DNA of 64,000 nucleotides from Bacteroides luhongzhouii (GCF_009193295.2 NZ_CP059973.1:3844001-3908000); one strand, 5' to 3'. Numbered from the stretch's first letter, positions 9,738 to 18,443 are shown. Notes: generated from the sequence alone by a model not told the origin. Made by a program: numbers and translations.

Positions 9738-9745
9738 CAAAGGTA
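9738..9745 (-). promoter_or_regulatory. Bacteroides -7 box for the second polysaccharide block
   Basis: Reads TACCTTTG on the minus strand, an exact match to the Bacteroides TAnnTTTG consensus, 37 nt before the ATG at 9700. No convincing -33 TTTG is visible at the expected 19-21 nt spacing. Confidence 0.6.
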
Positions 9746-9956
9746 ATAAAAGATATGAAAATAACTATCTTTTTTTGATCTTCTTTTCATTGCTCGGCTC
9801 CTTGAACGAACCATTCTTCTTGTTCGCACCAAGCTTCCTGTATTTTAAGAGTATAGCCTCTTCTTTATTAGCATTTCTCGTTTAACAGAGCTTTTCCTAA
9901 TCTGGTAACAAATGTTGTGAATGTTGATGACACAGAAAAACGTTCAGCTAAATACT

Positions 9957-9982
9957 ACATAGTGAAAAAACATCTATCATAC
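9957..9982. repeat. Left outer arm of nested inverted repeat
   Basis: Reads as the reverse complement of 10455-10479 with a single extra base: ACATAGT, then an A-run, then CATCTATCATAC. The arms are about 470 bp apart. A related inner unit follows at 9991-10012. Confidence 0.8.
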
Positions 9983-9990
9983 TTTTACCA

Positions 9991-10012
9991 GCAAAAACAG
10001 GTTATCTGTCAT
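9991..10012. repeat. Left inner arm of nested inverted repeat
   Basis: Its reverse complement closely matches the unit at 10347-10368 (ATGATAGATACCTG then a T-run and GC). The order of arms is properly nested: outer with outer, inner with inner. Confidence 0.7.
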
Positions 10013-10130
10013 CTACAAAATAGCCGAATAAAGGTCTTATATGCATGAGATAGCTTGCTTTTATTGTAATTAATCCGTATAAATACGATTATCATGGCTT
10101 AATAATCCAACTTTAACAGCGATAAGTTTA

Positions 10131-10217
10131 TAGCCCACATGTGTGTGATGCACAGCCCATATGTGCAGGCTGTACGGTTTACATGCGTGGGCTATACAGC
10201 CTGCATGTGTGAGCTAT
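10131..10217. repeat. Cluster of alternating GCCCACATGTG-like units
   Basis: Four related 14-24 bp units in alternating orientation share a GCC core and a CATGTG or CATATG centre; the second unit is itself an inverted repeat (ACAGCC at 10152, GGCTGT at 10168). The cluster lies in the middle of the nested inverted repeat. Confidence 0.65.
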
Positions 10218-10346
10218 AGAAAGACCACCGCTCCCAATAGATTATTAAGCTGTCAGATACAGGTTATTTCCTATATAGTGTGCATCCTCATGCCTTTTAA
10301 AGGCTAATTTCATCTAATACTATACTAAAATAGACATAGTATAGAC

Positions 10347-10396
10347 ATGATAGATACCTGTTTTTTGCAATAAAAATATGATAGATACATTTTTTG
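10347..10396. repeat. Two tandem ATGATAGATAC units, right inner arm
   Basis: Units at 10347-10368 and 10378-10396 share ATGATAGATAC followed by a few bases and a run of T. The first pairs with the left inner arm at 9991-10012. Confidence 0.7.
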
Positions 10397-10454
10397 AAAG
10401 TCATCTTTCATGTTTATTCTTTTGATAATTAGATGATTATTGAAATGTATGATA

Positions 10455-10479
10455 GTATGATAGATGTTTTTTACTATGT
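10455..10479. repeat. Right outer arm of nested inverted repeat
   Basis: GTATGATAGATG, six T, ACTATGT: the inverted copy of 9957-9982, differing by one inserted base. Confidence 0.8.
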
Positions 10480-10549
10480 GGTATGTAGTTCGAAAGTTTG
10501 ATAAAAAAATAGTGGGATGCCTGGAGACCAAATGAGAATTCATGAGGCG

Positions 10550-10595
10550 AACAAAAAGAGCGGGGCACTGTTATAGGAGCCCCGCTCTTTTTGTT
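10550..10595 (-). terminator. Rho-independent terminator of the upstream polysaccharide block
   Basis: A perfect 17-bp stem (arms 10550-10566 and 10579-10595, GC-rich centre GAGCGGGGC) with a 12-nt loop lies 22 bp past the stop at 10618. On the minus strand the stem ends in a run of T. It should separate the two polysaccharide transcription blocks. Confidence 0.9.
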
Positions 10596-10617
10596 ATTTC
10601 TAATTATTATTTTTTTA

Positions 10618-11733
10618 TTAAGCAAACTCTTTGTATATATTTAGCAGTGACTCTGCTGCGTTCCGCCAAGAGAACTGTTGGCTGCGTTTTAATCCATATT
10701 CTACTTGTTTCTGATAGAATGTTTCATCACTTTCCAGTTGCAGTATTTTTTCTGTAATGTCTTTAGAATTAAACGGGTCGGCTAGTAAAGCACCTTCTCC
10801 GGCTATTTCAGGCATAGCCGATGTATTACCTGCTATAATAGGTGTTCCACAGGCCATTGCTTCCAACATTGGGATACCGAAGCTTTCCCGAAGAGAAGGA
10901 TAAAGAAATGCGAATGCTCCAGCATAAAGTGCTGGAAGGTCGGTATTCGCAATGTATCCGGGGAAGCGAAGATAACTTTTGATTTTAGTTATCTTTTCTT
11001 CTTCCAAGATCCGGTCGATAGCGTCTTCTTTGAGGTCGGCAATAAGTAATGGGAGTTTTTGTACCGACTGTTTCAGGTAGTCGCTGTATGCTTTTAATAC
11101 TCTTGGGGTATTCTTTTTAGGATCAGTATTTCCCAAAAAGAACAGGTAGTTTTCTGCATCGATATACTTCCGGGTTATCTCAGGCGCTTTCGGTTGTAGA
11201 TGAAAGTGACTGTTGAAGCCATTGTACACAGCTACTAGTTGTTCTTCTGGTAAGTGTAACGCTTCGAGAATCCGCTTTCGTTCGAATTGTGAGACAGTGA
11301 TAATCTTTTTGCATTTGGGAAGTATACGGGGGACGACGAGCCGACGATAATGCCACCCCATTTCCTGATACCATGACAGGCTGGACGACTGTCGTTTTTC
11401 TAGGTAAATAATGTCATGTAGTGTCAGTACCAATGGTACAGAACAATGGAGAGGAGCCGTGTTGCTGGTGCAATGTAACAGATCAGGCTTAATGCTTTTC
11501 ACTGCTCGAGGAAGAGCCACCTGTTCCCAAAGCGGATATGTGGGGCACTTTAATTCGATGATATGCACGTTGTCCGAACTCTCGAGGCATCTGTCTTCGC
11601 CCGGACTGATAAAGATAAAGTATTCATTCTCATGATCCATTTTCTGTAACTCTCGAATTGTTTCGAGAGCGACGAAATCCATTCCATGTTTATTAGGACG
11701 GAAGATACGTTGGGCTTCAATGGCTATTTTCAT
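10618..11733 (-). CDS. Family 4 glycosyltransferase
   Basis: 371 residues, canonical GT4. The N-terminal half has RPNKHGMDFVALETI as acceptor loop and LHDIIYLEKR, a common mannosyltransferase-type segment; FLGNTDPKKN begins the donor half, and PSLRESFGIPMLEAMACGTP carries the EX7E donor-binding motif. MPEIAGEGALLADPFN at the end is typical of the family. It is the last gene of the upstream polysaccharide block: the terminator at 10550-10595 begins 22 bp after its stop. The 88-bp gap before it is the largest within this block but shows no promoter box. Confidence 0.95.
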   Translation of the reverse strand: MKIAIEAQRIFRPNKHGMDFVALETIRELQKMDHENEYFIFISPGEDRCLESSDNVHIIELKCPTYPLWEQVALPRAVKSIKPDLLHCTSNTAPLHCSVPLVLTLHDIIYLEKRQSSSLSWYQEMGWHYRRLVVPRILPKCKKIITVSQFERKRILEALHLPEEQLVAVYNGFNSHFHLQPKAPEITRKYIDAENYLFFLGNTDPKKNTPRVLKAYSDYLKQSVQKLPLLIADLKEDAIDRILEEEKITKIKSYLRFPGYIANTDLPALYAGAFAFLYPSLRESFGIPMLEAMACGTPIIAGNTSAMPEIAGEGALLADPFNSKDITEKILQLESDETFYQKQVEYGLKRSQQFSWRNAAESLLNIYKEFA

Positions 11734-11821
11734 AATCTTTTCTTTTTAGTGGGGTGATGATGTTTTTCTTTCTTATTATAATAAGGCTTTTTCTTAAGTT
11801 GCTGCGTTAAGTAAATTCTGG

Positions 11822-13018
11822 TTATGAATGTTCTTCTCCATGCTCTGTATGGATGAACTTCTTGTAGGCTCCTTTCAACTTAAATAGATTGCCGATAGTG
11901 TTAAGTGCCAGTATGGGTATCTTGATGATAGCTTTTCCTAATTGCTTGTTGAGCAGGTTGTTCGGTATGGGGAGTATCATTGCTGCTATCTGGGCTGCAG
12001 ATAATATCCACCATTTAATGGCTATTGTCCATTCGTGTCCGGAGGAATTGTCTTGAAGGCTTAACCAGATGCCGATAGCAGTGAAAATAAGCGTCAGTCC
12101 GAAAACAGCTGCCAGTTGTATCAATCGTGGCGGAAGCATCCATTGTATTATTTTGTCACAGTAGTCGATATTGCCTTGACAGATTGCTTTCCATAGTCCG
12201 GACAGTGAACTGCGGAGAATGCCGAATTGTGCAGCTATCCAACGTTTACGTTGATTGCTGATGGCTTCTTCTTTCTGTGTCTTTTCGTCATAGATTGGTA
12301 TCTGTGGCAGGTAAGTGGTGTGAATTCGTTGCTGTAAAAGCAATACTTCCAACTCTTTGTCTTCACCTGCCGTTTCGAGGTGTTTTACATTTTGCCTGAA
12401 CCACTCTGCTTCAAAGGCCATTCCTGAACCGGAAAGAGCAGCTGAAAGTCCAAGGGTGTTGTGCCCACTGCGGAAAATGCCGTTATTGATTTCTTCGCTA
12501 ATACCGTCGAGAACAGAAATATCTGTGTTCAGGTTCTTGCCTGTTCGGTGAGCTTGTAAAGATTTTACACCGTTATCAAATGCACGGTTTACTTCTGCCA
12601 GAAAATCCGGGGAAGTCAGGTTGTCGGCATCCATGATGACTACAATGTCGTAAGGTTCGCCTTCGATAGAATCTATTGCCATTGTCAGGGCTTTAGCTTT
12701 GGAGCTTTCTTTGTAATCCGCTATTAGTAGGCGAATAGGCAGAGAACGCAGTGTGTCATTGGTTGTAGATTGCATTTGGTCGGAAATAACGATAACGTCG
12801 AATAATTCCTGTGGATAATCCTGCTCTAGGAAACTGCGCGCGGAGGAGACAATAACACGGTCTTCCTTGTAGGCTGGGAAGAATACGACAAAACGCCGGA
12901 ATGTACGGGTTTCCGGAAAATGGGGTGCCCGGTAGAATTTGGAGGCAATCGCGTATAGCAATAAGTAGCATACGCAAAGTCCAAGGAGGGTGAAGAGAAT
13001 CCAATCGACGATATTCAT
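11822..13018 (-). CDS. Membrane family 2 glycosyltransferase (processive type)
   Basis: 398 residues. One N-terminal membrane segment (residues 5-27), then a GT-A domain with FFPAYKEDRVI, VVIMDADNLTSPDF (DxD), TAGEDKELEV (catalytic Asp region) and NQRKRWIAAQ, the QxxRW motif of processive synthases. Two or three membrane helices follow near residues 300-365. This domain order matches integral-membrane GT2 enzymes of the hyaluronan/cellulose-synthase group. In a Wzx/Wzy locus it may add a sugar to the lipid carrier, though a polymerising role cannot be excluded. It follows the GT2 gene by 12 bp. Confidence 0.9.
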   Translation of the reverse strand: MNIVDWILFTLLGLCVCYLLLYAIASKFYRAPHFPETRTFRRFVVFFPAYKEDRVIVSSARSFLEQDYPQELFDVIVISDQMQSTTNDTLRSLPIRLLIADYKESSKAKALTMAIDSIEGEPYDIVVIMDADNLTSPDFLAEVNRAFDNGVKSLQAHRTGKNLNTDISVLDGISEEINNGIFRSGHNTLGLSAALSGSGMAFEAEWFRQNVKHLETAGEDKELEVLLLQQRIHTTYLPQIPIYDEKTQKEEAISNQRKRWIAAQFGILRSSLSGLWKAICQGNIDYCDKIIQWMLPPRLIQLAAVFGLTLIFTAIGIWLSLQDNSSGHEWTIAIKWWILSAAQIAAMILPIPNNLLNKQLGKAIIKIPILALNTIGNLFKLKGAYKKFIHTEHGEEHS

Positions 13019-13030
13019 AGTATTTAGAGT

Positions 13031-14005
13031 TTATACAGTGGTAGTTTGCTTTTCGGATAATTCGGATAGGGGAGTACCTCCCTTTTTCGGTAGAATAGTG
13101 CTCTTCTTTTCAGATGAAGAGCGAAAAAGCCCGGAATTTACTCCATAGAATACTGCAGCGCTTAAGTCTAAACGTCTTTTAAGTACATAGACCAGGCTGT
13201 TTTTTGCGGCAGCGATGGTGCTTTGATAGAGGACGGAGGCGATACGGTTCCATCCTTTCAGATTGCGTCGTGCATAAAACAGACGGTTGCGTGTCAGGAA
13301 ATAAGTACGCAGTTTGCTTAGCTGTCCTGTACTTTGGCTTTCTTTATGAAAAACGGTACAGCGAGGATCATACCACAGTTCATATCCGGCACGGGTCATA
13401 CTCGTACTCCAGTCTAATTCTTCGTAATAGAGAAAAAATATCTCTGGCATCATTCCTACTTTTTCAATGACTTCCCGCTTTATCATCATGGCGGCACCAT
13501 GCAGGTAAGGAGTGGGGTGGGGAGTGTCGAATGTACCATCATCCGGACAGTCGAATCCCAGCATATTGTTACGTAGTGTGATTTGTGATAAAGGGGTGAA
13601 GCCGGCAAACTGTATGTGTTGCGGTGGAAATGCGAAACGTATCTTAGGTGATACTCCTCCTATTTCCGGACGACTTTCCAGTCGTTCTATTAAATATGCG
13701 ATATTGTCTGACTCAATGTAGGTGTCATTATTAATAAGGAATATATATTTGCCTTTTGCTGCCCGGATGCCTATGTTATTACCACCAGAAAAACCACTAT
13801 TTTCATTGCTGCGGATAGCAATGACGGAGGGATACAGGTTGTGTATTTGGGTTGCTTCGTCTTCGCGTGAGGCATTGTCAACAACAATGATTTCGTAGCT
13901 CACAGAGTGTATCTTGCTTTGCAAGGACTCTATCAACTCACAGGTGTCTTTGAATCCGTTATAGCAGATTGTTATAAATGATATGTCCGGAGTATTGTTT
14001 GTCAT
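13031..14005 (-). CDS. Family 2 glycosyltransferase, rhamnosyltransferase-like
   Basis: 324 residues. SFITICYNGFKDT opens the GT-A fold, VVDNASREDEA follows, then GFSGGNNIGIRAAKGKYIFL and LINNDTYIE, the NND variant of the DxD motif seen in WbbL-like rhamnosyltransferases. FLYYEELDWSTSMTRAGYEL contains the catalytic ED region. The protein is probably cytoplasmic or peripheral. The start overlaps the polymerase stop by 4 bp (14002-14005). Rhamnose specificity is only a family hint. Confidence 0.9.
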   Translation of the reverse strand: MTNNTPDISFITICYNGFKDTCELIESLQSKIHSVSYEIIVVDNASREDEATQIHNLYPSVIAIRSNENSGFSGGNNIGIRAAKGKYIFLINNDTYIESDNIAYLIERLESRPEIGGVSPKIRFAFPPQHIQFAGFTPLSQITLRNNMLGFDCPDDGTFDTPHPTPYLHGAAMMIKREVIEKVGMMPEIFFLYYEELDWSTSMTRAGYELWYDPRCTVFHKESQSTGQLSKLRTYFLTRNRLFYARRNLKGWNRIASVLYQSTIAAAKNSLVYVLKRRLDLSAAVFYGVNSGLFRSSSEKKSTILPKKGGTPLSELSEKQTTTV

Positions 14006-15333
14006 TTTTGTTCGTTGAATTCTTGGGTGGATATTAAATCTTCTTCTGTTACTGTTTCTTCTTCCGCTTTCTTTTCGCTGATACGTTTGTCAATATGTGG
14101 AGCAGCAAAACAGAGTGCGAATCCTATATATACAGTCAATTGATTAGGGTATTGCATTACGTCGTTGACATAAGCGGCTATGAAAAAACCTGCGTCCATG
14201 CATATCCATGCTGCTATTAATCCGCGTAAACTTTTATTGCGTACTTTAAACATTAATATCCATGAACACCACGCAAAGAGGACACCATGAATGGCAAGAT
14301 AGAGAATCAGACCAACGATTCCTGTCTCTACCCAAACGGCTACCAACCATGAGTCGGGAGGATAGGGCATTTGTTCTTTTGATTCAAAATTTCCAGCTTT
14401 AGAGAGTCCAATGCCGTATCCGATAGGTTTTCTTGCCATCAATTCTTTCATTCTTTGCCGGTTTTCAACACGTACGAGGTATGAAGCGTCCTCCGTAGGA
14501 TGGAAAGAGGAACGCATTTTGTGGATATATTGATTTCCACTTCCAATATTGGTATAATAGAAAAACACAAATACACTAATGGATATGAATATGCCGCCTA
14601 ATAGTGCTTTCCAGTTTTTAGCTATGATGGTTATCATTAGCATACCACCCATAAGAACACCCATGGCAGAACGGGTTCCGGAAATCCCCATTCCGTAAAT
14701 ACCGCAAAAAGCGATAAAAAGGAAGTAGATACGCTTCCATCTCGAATCAACAAAAAATGCAGCAATGGCGAAGGTGACTGCCGACATGGCAGCGTGTACA
14801 CCATAGTTTGCGGCATCTGAGAAGCAGGAGAAGTAACGGATTCCCGACCAGATAATGTGAGTGCGTGCGCCTCCTAGTACATGCAAGAAATAAAGGTCTT
14901 TGGAGCTGAAACCATGATTTTTTTGCCAATAACCTTTTAGGGTGAATATTATGACGAATATCGACCATATTATTAGCAGTAGTTCAACGTCCTTTTTGGT
15001 ACGTATGACAACCGGAACGACGAATGCACATATTAACGGAATGAGGGCGTATGGAGTGAGATTGATGTTCCATGCTGCCATCACATTGTTGGGATTCAAT
15101 ATTTCTGCTACGTAAAACAGTAGCCAGACAATAAAGAGGTAGGTCATTATATTTTGACCGGGTTTCCAATTTGTACGCTCGTCATTGCTAAGTTGTATTA
15201 GACAGATGGCGGTAAACAGTAAGATAAGTACCATTGAGAATAGTCCTGTCTTAACGTTTACAAGCATACTTACCGCAATCAGTGCAAACTGTGCAGCAAG
15301 CAGGATATGGAATGTAATTACCCTATTCGTCAT
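14002..15333 (-). CDS. O-antigen polymerase/ligase family membrane protein (Wzy-like)
   Basis: 443 residues with about 10-12 membrane helices. The periplasmic loop around residues 280-330 contains RKPIGYGIGLSKAG and YPPDSWLVAVWVETGIVGL, the Wzy_C-type signature region of O-antigen ligase/polymerase proteins. The C-terminal tail is acidic and cytoplasmic. In this context, next to Wzz and upstream of glycosyltransferases, it is most likely the polymerase that joins repeat units at the outer face of the inner membrane; a ligase role is the alternative. It overlaps the Wzz gene by 11 bp and the GT2 gene by 4 bp. Confidence 0.88.
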   Translation of the reverse strand: MTNRVITFHILLAAQFALIAVSMLVNVKTGLFSMVLILLFTAICLIQLSNDERTNWKPGQNIMTYLFIVWLLFYVAEILNPNNVMAAWNINLTPYALIPLICAFVVPVVIRTKKDVELLLIIWSIFVIIFTLKGYWQKNHGFSSKDLYFLHVLGGARTHIIWSGIRYFSCFSDAANYGVHAAMSAVTFAIAAFFVDSRWKRIYFLFIAFCGIYGMGISGTRSAMGVLMGGMLMITIIAKNWKALLGGIFISISVFVFFYYTNIGSGNQYIHKMRSSFHPTEDASYLVRVENRQRMKELMARKPIGYGIGLSKAGNFESKEQMPYPPDSWLVAVWVETGIVGLILYLAIHGVLFAWCSWILMFKVRNKSLRGLIAAWICMDAGFFIAAYVNDVMQYPNQLTVYIGFALCFAAPHIDKRISEKKAEEETVTEEDLISTQEFNEQK

Positions 15334-17548
15334 CGTCCTCGTCTTCTGCTTCTTTTGCTTTTCTCTTGAGGTTGAATATCATTTTTTCTGTTAATGACAA
15401 TTGACTGAAACGGTAACCGATTCTACGTAATAATGTATAGGGAGGAAGTTGTCCTGTAAAGTCCTCTGTTGCTTCGCGACAAGCATTGGTGAGGCAGAGA
15501 CGGAATGGAACATCTGTTTTACCCAGTTGTTGCATAAGTTGTTCGCAAAGTTGCTTGTCGATAGTTTTCCAACCACGGTCTGCTGGAGCTACTAAAATGT
15601 TGGCGTTAGCGTCATGTAGTAGCGCACTCGGGATATTACTCTTAGACAATGGTGGATAGGCAACTATCAATATATCTTCTCCTTGTAAAGTATAAAAGTC
15701 TGTGATATTTTTTGCAAGCAGGTATTGTGTGGAGTCTGTGTTGAAATCTACTCCGTAGGTAATGAATCTTGTATTTAGCATACGGCTTTGCATATATCCA
15801 CAGATCAAATTTCCTAGTTCTTCTTCCCCGGAATGGTCGCTGGTACTGAAGAGGTTGATGATGAATACACCTGGAGACTTGCGCTTGGTTAAGAAACGAA
15901 GTAACGCATTACTCAACTCTTTTATGGAAATTTGGACATAAGTTTTGGCTAATCCGCCATAACGGGAGGATTTTGTACTGGGAACAGCGCCTATAACTTT
16001 GAAACCGGTTACTCGTTTGCTACGACTGGCATCTCGTAAAGTTCTGTCAAGCATTTCAATCAACAGTAATAAAGCTACTATAATAATAAAGCTTCCTATA
16101 CAAGCGGCAATAACAATTTGCTTCCGGTTAGTTGAGTTGGACGCAATCGGATAGGTCGGCTCATTCAATACCTTTAAGGTCGCAGAAGTCATTTCCAAAT
16201 TCTTCTTTCTTAATAAGGCTTCATTGTAGCTTTGCAATACAGTCAGATAATTACGTTCGGTAAAGTTGATAGAACGCTCTTTTTGCTTGATAGTTGTACC
16301 TACCGGTGCGAAAAATACATATCGCTCGTTCAATTCCTGACGAGCATTTTGCACGATAAGGAGTTCTGCTTTAGCTTTTTCATAGAGTAAGGTTTGTTCT
16401 AGCCACTGATCGATGATATTGGTTCGTGAAGCACCTTCTTTGGTGTATTTATGACCAACGTAAGAAGTTGTCAGATCATTCAGTTCTTGCTTGATTTTAG
16501 CTAACTGCTTTTTATCACTTTCTACTGACTGAGAATCCTCTTTCTTGGAATCAGTCATTGCTTCAGCTTCTGAAATTCTGCTGGTAATGTTGGATGCTTC
16601 TCGCAGTTTATCTACAAACTCCATGTTTTTGAGCACCTGTTTGGCATTACTGTCCATGTGTTTCTCTAATTCTTCAAGCATGGATTTAGTGCTATTGAAT
16701 GCAAACTGTGCATCTTGTTCTCTTAGTTCAAACTCTTTACTGATAGCAGCTATTTCTTTTGTTTCATCCAGATAATTGATGATACGTTTTTGTACGTTAT
16801 ATTTGGTCAAATCCTCTTCTTCCAGTCGAAGCTGTTTGCCAATCCGTGCCAACTCTTCTTCGAAATATTTGATTACTTTATCTGTTTCCCCGTAACGTAT
16901 ACGGCGGTATTCTTCTACAAATTCATCCATCAGGATACTGACAGTATTATAGACAATACCGGGATCACCAGATGAGTAACTGATGTCTAACAAATCACTG
17001 GTCAAACGGCGTTGCACTTTTATATTTTTCAGTGCATTATAGCTGTAAAATGGGTGATTATAATAAAATAATCCATATATGTAGTTGTCTCTGTGGGGGC
17101 GCATATATGCTTCCAGATTGGCTACTGTTTTGTCTTCACTTGATTTATCGATTAGTTTCAGTATCTCATTACCATTTGGACTGTTTTTTAAATGATTGTA
17201 GGTGTAGTTGTAGCTGGAAGCTGTAATACCGTTATTTTCTTTATCTGGACTTCCTTGGATGAGGATACGGGCAAATAGCCGCAAGCATACTCTTTTGAGT
17301 GTACTTTCAGCTTGCATGATACTGATTAGATTATCCATCGAATTTTGTACTGTTGCCCAGTCGGTACGCTTATCACTCTCCAGGTTATATCCTGATGCTA
17401 CACCTGTGTAGAGTGTAGCCTTTACATCATATCCTCCCCGCATGTGGCGTGTATAATATATGACCATCAATGTGAAGAGAGCGGTTCCTATCAATATCAG
17501 CCAACGATGGCGAAAAAGGGTCCGTATAATAGAAATGATAAAGTTCAT
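15323..17548 (-). CDS. Wzz/Wzc-type polysaccharide co-polymerase with degenerate kinase domain
   Basis: 741 residues. TM1 at about 16-32 and TM2 at 477-500 enclose a long periplasmic part with coiled coils (about 225-320 and 340-410), the usual Wzz architecture; PTYPIASNSTNRKQ just before TM2 is the proline-rich motif. After TM2 a domain with the shape of a BY-kinase follows (557-690): VFIINLFSTS aligns with the strand before Walker A and EDILIVAYPP with the DxxIIDxPP strand, but the Walker A stretch reads TSDHSGEEEL without GKS/GKT, and there is no Tyr-rich tail; the protein ends in EDEDDDE. It probably sets chain length without ATP hydrolysis of its own. Confidence 0.9.
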   Translation of the reverse strand: MNFIISIIRTLFRHRWLILIGTALFTLMVIYYTRHMRGGYDVKATLYTGVASGYNLESDKRTDWATVQNSMDNLISIMQAESTLKRVCLRLFARILIQGSPDKENNGITASSYNYTYNHLKNSPNGNEILKLIDKSSEDKTVANLEAYMRPHRDNYIYGLFYYNHPFYSYNALKNIKVQRRLTSDLLDISYSSGDPGIVYNTVSILMDEFVEEYRRIRYGETDKVIKYFEEELARIGKQLRLEEEDLTKYNVQKRIINYLDETKEIAAISKEFELREQDAQFAFNSTKSMLEELEKHMDSNAKQVLKNMEFVDKLREASNITSRISEAEAMTDSKKEDSQSVESDKKQLAKIKQELNDLTTSYVGHKYTKEGASRTNIIDQWLEQTLLYEKAKAELLIVQNARQELNERYVFFAPVGTTIKQKERSINFTERNYLTVLQSYNEALLRKKNLEMTSATLKVLNEPTYPIASNSTNRKQIVIAACIGSFIIIVALLLLIEMLDRTLRDASRSKRVTGFKVIGAVPSTKSSRYGGLAKTYVQISIKELSNALLRFLTKRKSPGVFIINLFSTSDHSGEEELGNLICGYMQSRMLNTRFITYGVDFNTDSTQYLLAKNITDFYTLQGEDILIVAYPPLSKSNIPSALLHDANANILVAPADRGWKTIDKQLCEQLMQQLGKTDVPFRLCLTNACREATEDFTGQLPPYTLLRRIGYRFSQLSLTEKMIFNLKRKAKEAEDEDDDE

Positions 17549-17559
17549 ATCTTAGTTTT

Positions 17560-18306
17560 TTATTTTCGTATGATGGGGGTGCGTGAAATAACTTCAAGTA
17601 TCATTAAACTCTTTGTTAGTTCAAACTTACTTTTCTCATATGCTTCACGGGCTTGAGACTGACGCTCTTTATCTGTCGATAAATCCGTAGACTCTATCGT
17701 TCCGTTAGCAAAATTCTTTTCAGATATTTCATATTGCACATTGGCAAGCACAAGACTCTCGCTTCTCATCTGAAGAACTCTCATCTGTGAGGTAGCCATT
17801 GCGTACATCTCAATAATATTCTTTTTGATTTCGTCATACTTCACTTCCCGCTCCAACTCTGCACTTTTTAGTGTGAGTCTTTGCCGACTGACACGTCCTT
17901 TGAGGTCGAATAAATCGTTCAATGGAATGCTCAAACCTGCGCCTACTGTGTAACCGTTTTGTGCCTGGGTGGAGTAGGTAAGATATGGGGCGACTGCCAC
18001 GTCTGTATAGGTAGACTCATTACCGAACATTCCGTATTGATAGCTCCCCCGCAAACTGAAGAAACCTAGAAATGACCATTTCTCTTTTTGGAGTAATTTG
18101 CGCTCAATTCTCGCCTTTACGTCCGCCATCTCATAAACGGGACTGTTCTTGGCGTTTTCGAATAAAACGGATAGTGGGGGAAGAACTATTTTAGTATAAT
18201 CATCTTCATTTAGTTGAGAATAGTCAGACACTTCTTGTGCAACTACACGGGTTGTAGAGACGAATAGAAGTAATAGCCCCGAAAAAAAGTATATAAATTG
18301 CTTCAT
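17560..18306 (-). CDS. Short TolC-family (OEP) outer membrane protein
   Basis: 248 residues. A signal peptide ends near VVAQ (residue 24). A segment with alternating hydrophobic beta-strand character (SLRGSYQYGMFG, TVGAGLSIPLNDLFD) is followed by a long amphipathic helix with coiled-coil character (about 145-235; KSAELEREVKYDEIKKN), as in one half of an outer membrane efflux protein. Canonical TolC proteins have two such halves and about 450 residues, so this is a single-repeat member. It is the first gene of the polysaccharide operon, 11 bp before the Wzz gene, and may replace Wza as the outer membrane component; that is inference. Confidence 0.75.
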   Translation of the reverse strand: MKQFIYFFSGLLLLFVSTTRVVAQEVSDYSQLNEDDYTKIVLPPLSVLFENAKNSPVYEMADVKARIERKLLQKEKWSFLGFFSLRGSYQYGMFGNESTYTDVAVAPYLTYSTQAQNGYTVGAGLSIPLNDLFDLKGRVSRQRLTLKSAELEREVKYDEIKKNIIEMYAMATSQMRVLQMRSESLVLANVQYEISEKNFANGTIESTDLSTDKERQSQAREAYEKSKFELTKSLMILEVISRTPIIRK

Positions 18307-18348
18307 AAAAAAATCCTATTATTTGCTCTTGCTGTGTTATAGCTTGCG

Positions 18349-18356
18349 CAAATATA
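18349..18356 (-). promoter_or_regulatory. -7 box of the upstream polysaccharide block
   Basis: TATATTTG on the minus strand, 42 nt before the ATG at 18306. It matches the Bacteroides consensus; a -33 element is not evident. Confidence 0.6.
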
Positions 18357-18443
18357 AGGATTAATTTCATTTATGTGCAGTCTTTTATTATCTATTTTAC
18401 AATCTTTCTTGTAAATTGTGCACAATTTGTCGCTTAAATAGTG

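Larger units (their letters stand above)
9746..10549. other. Gene-free, repeat-rich intergenic region between two polysaccharide blocks
   Basis: About 800 bp with no convincing coding sequence on either strand. It contains nested inverted repeats (arms at 9957-10012 and 10347-10479) surrounding a cluster of GCC-CATGTG motifs (10131-10217). The only open frame of any length, on the minus strand near 10325-10543, has no promoter, no ribosome-binding context and no recognisable family. AT content is higher than in the flanking genes. Confidence 0.7.

Noticed and set aside
10325..10543. A minus-strand open frame of about 72 codons in the intergenic repeat region
   Set aside because: It runs through the inverted-repeat arms, has low-complexity composition and no promoter or family signal.
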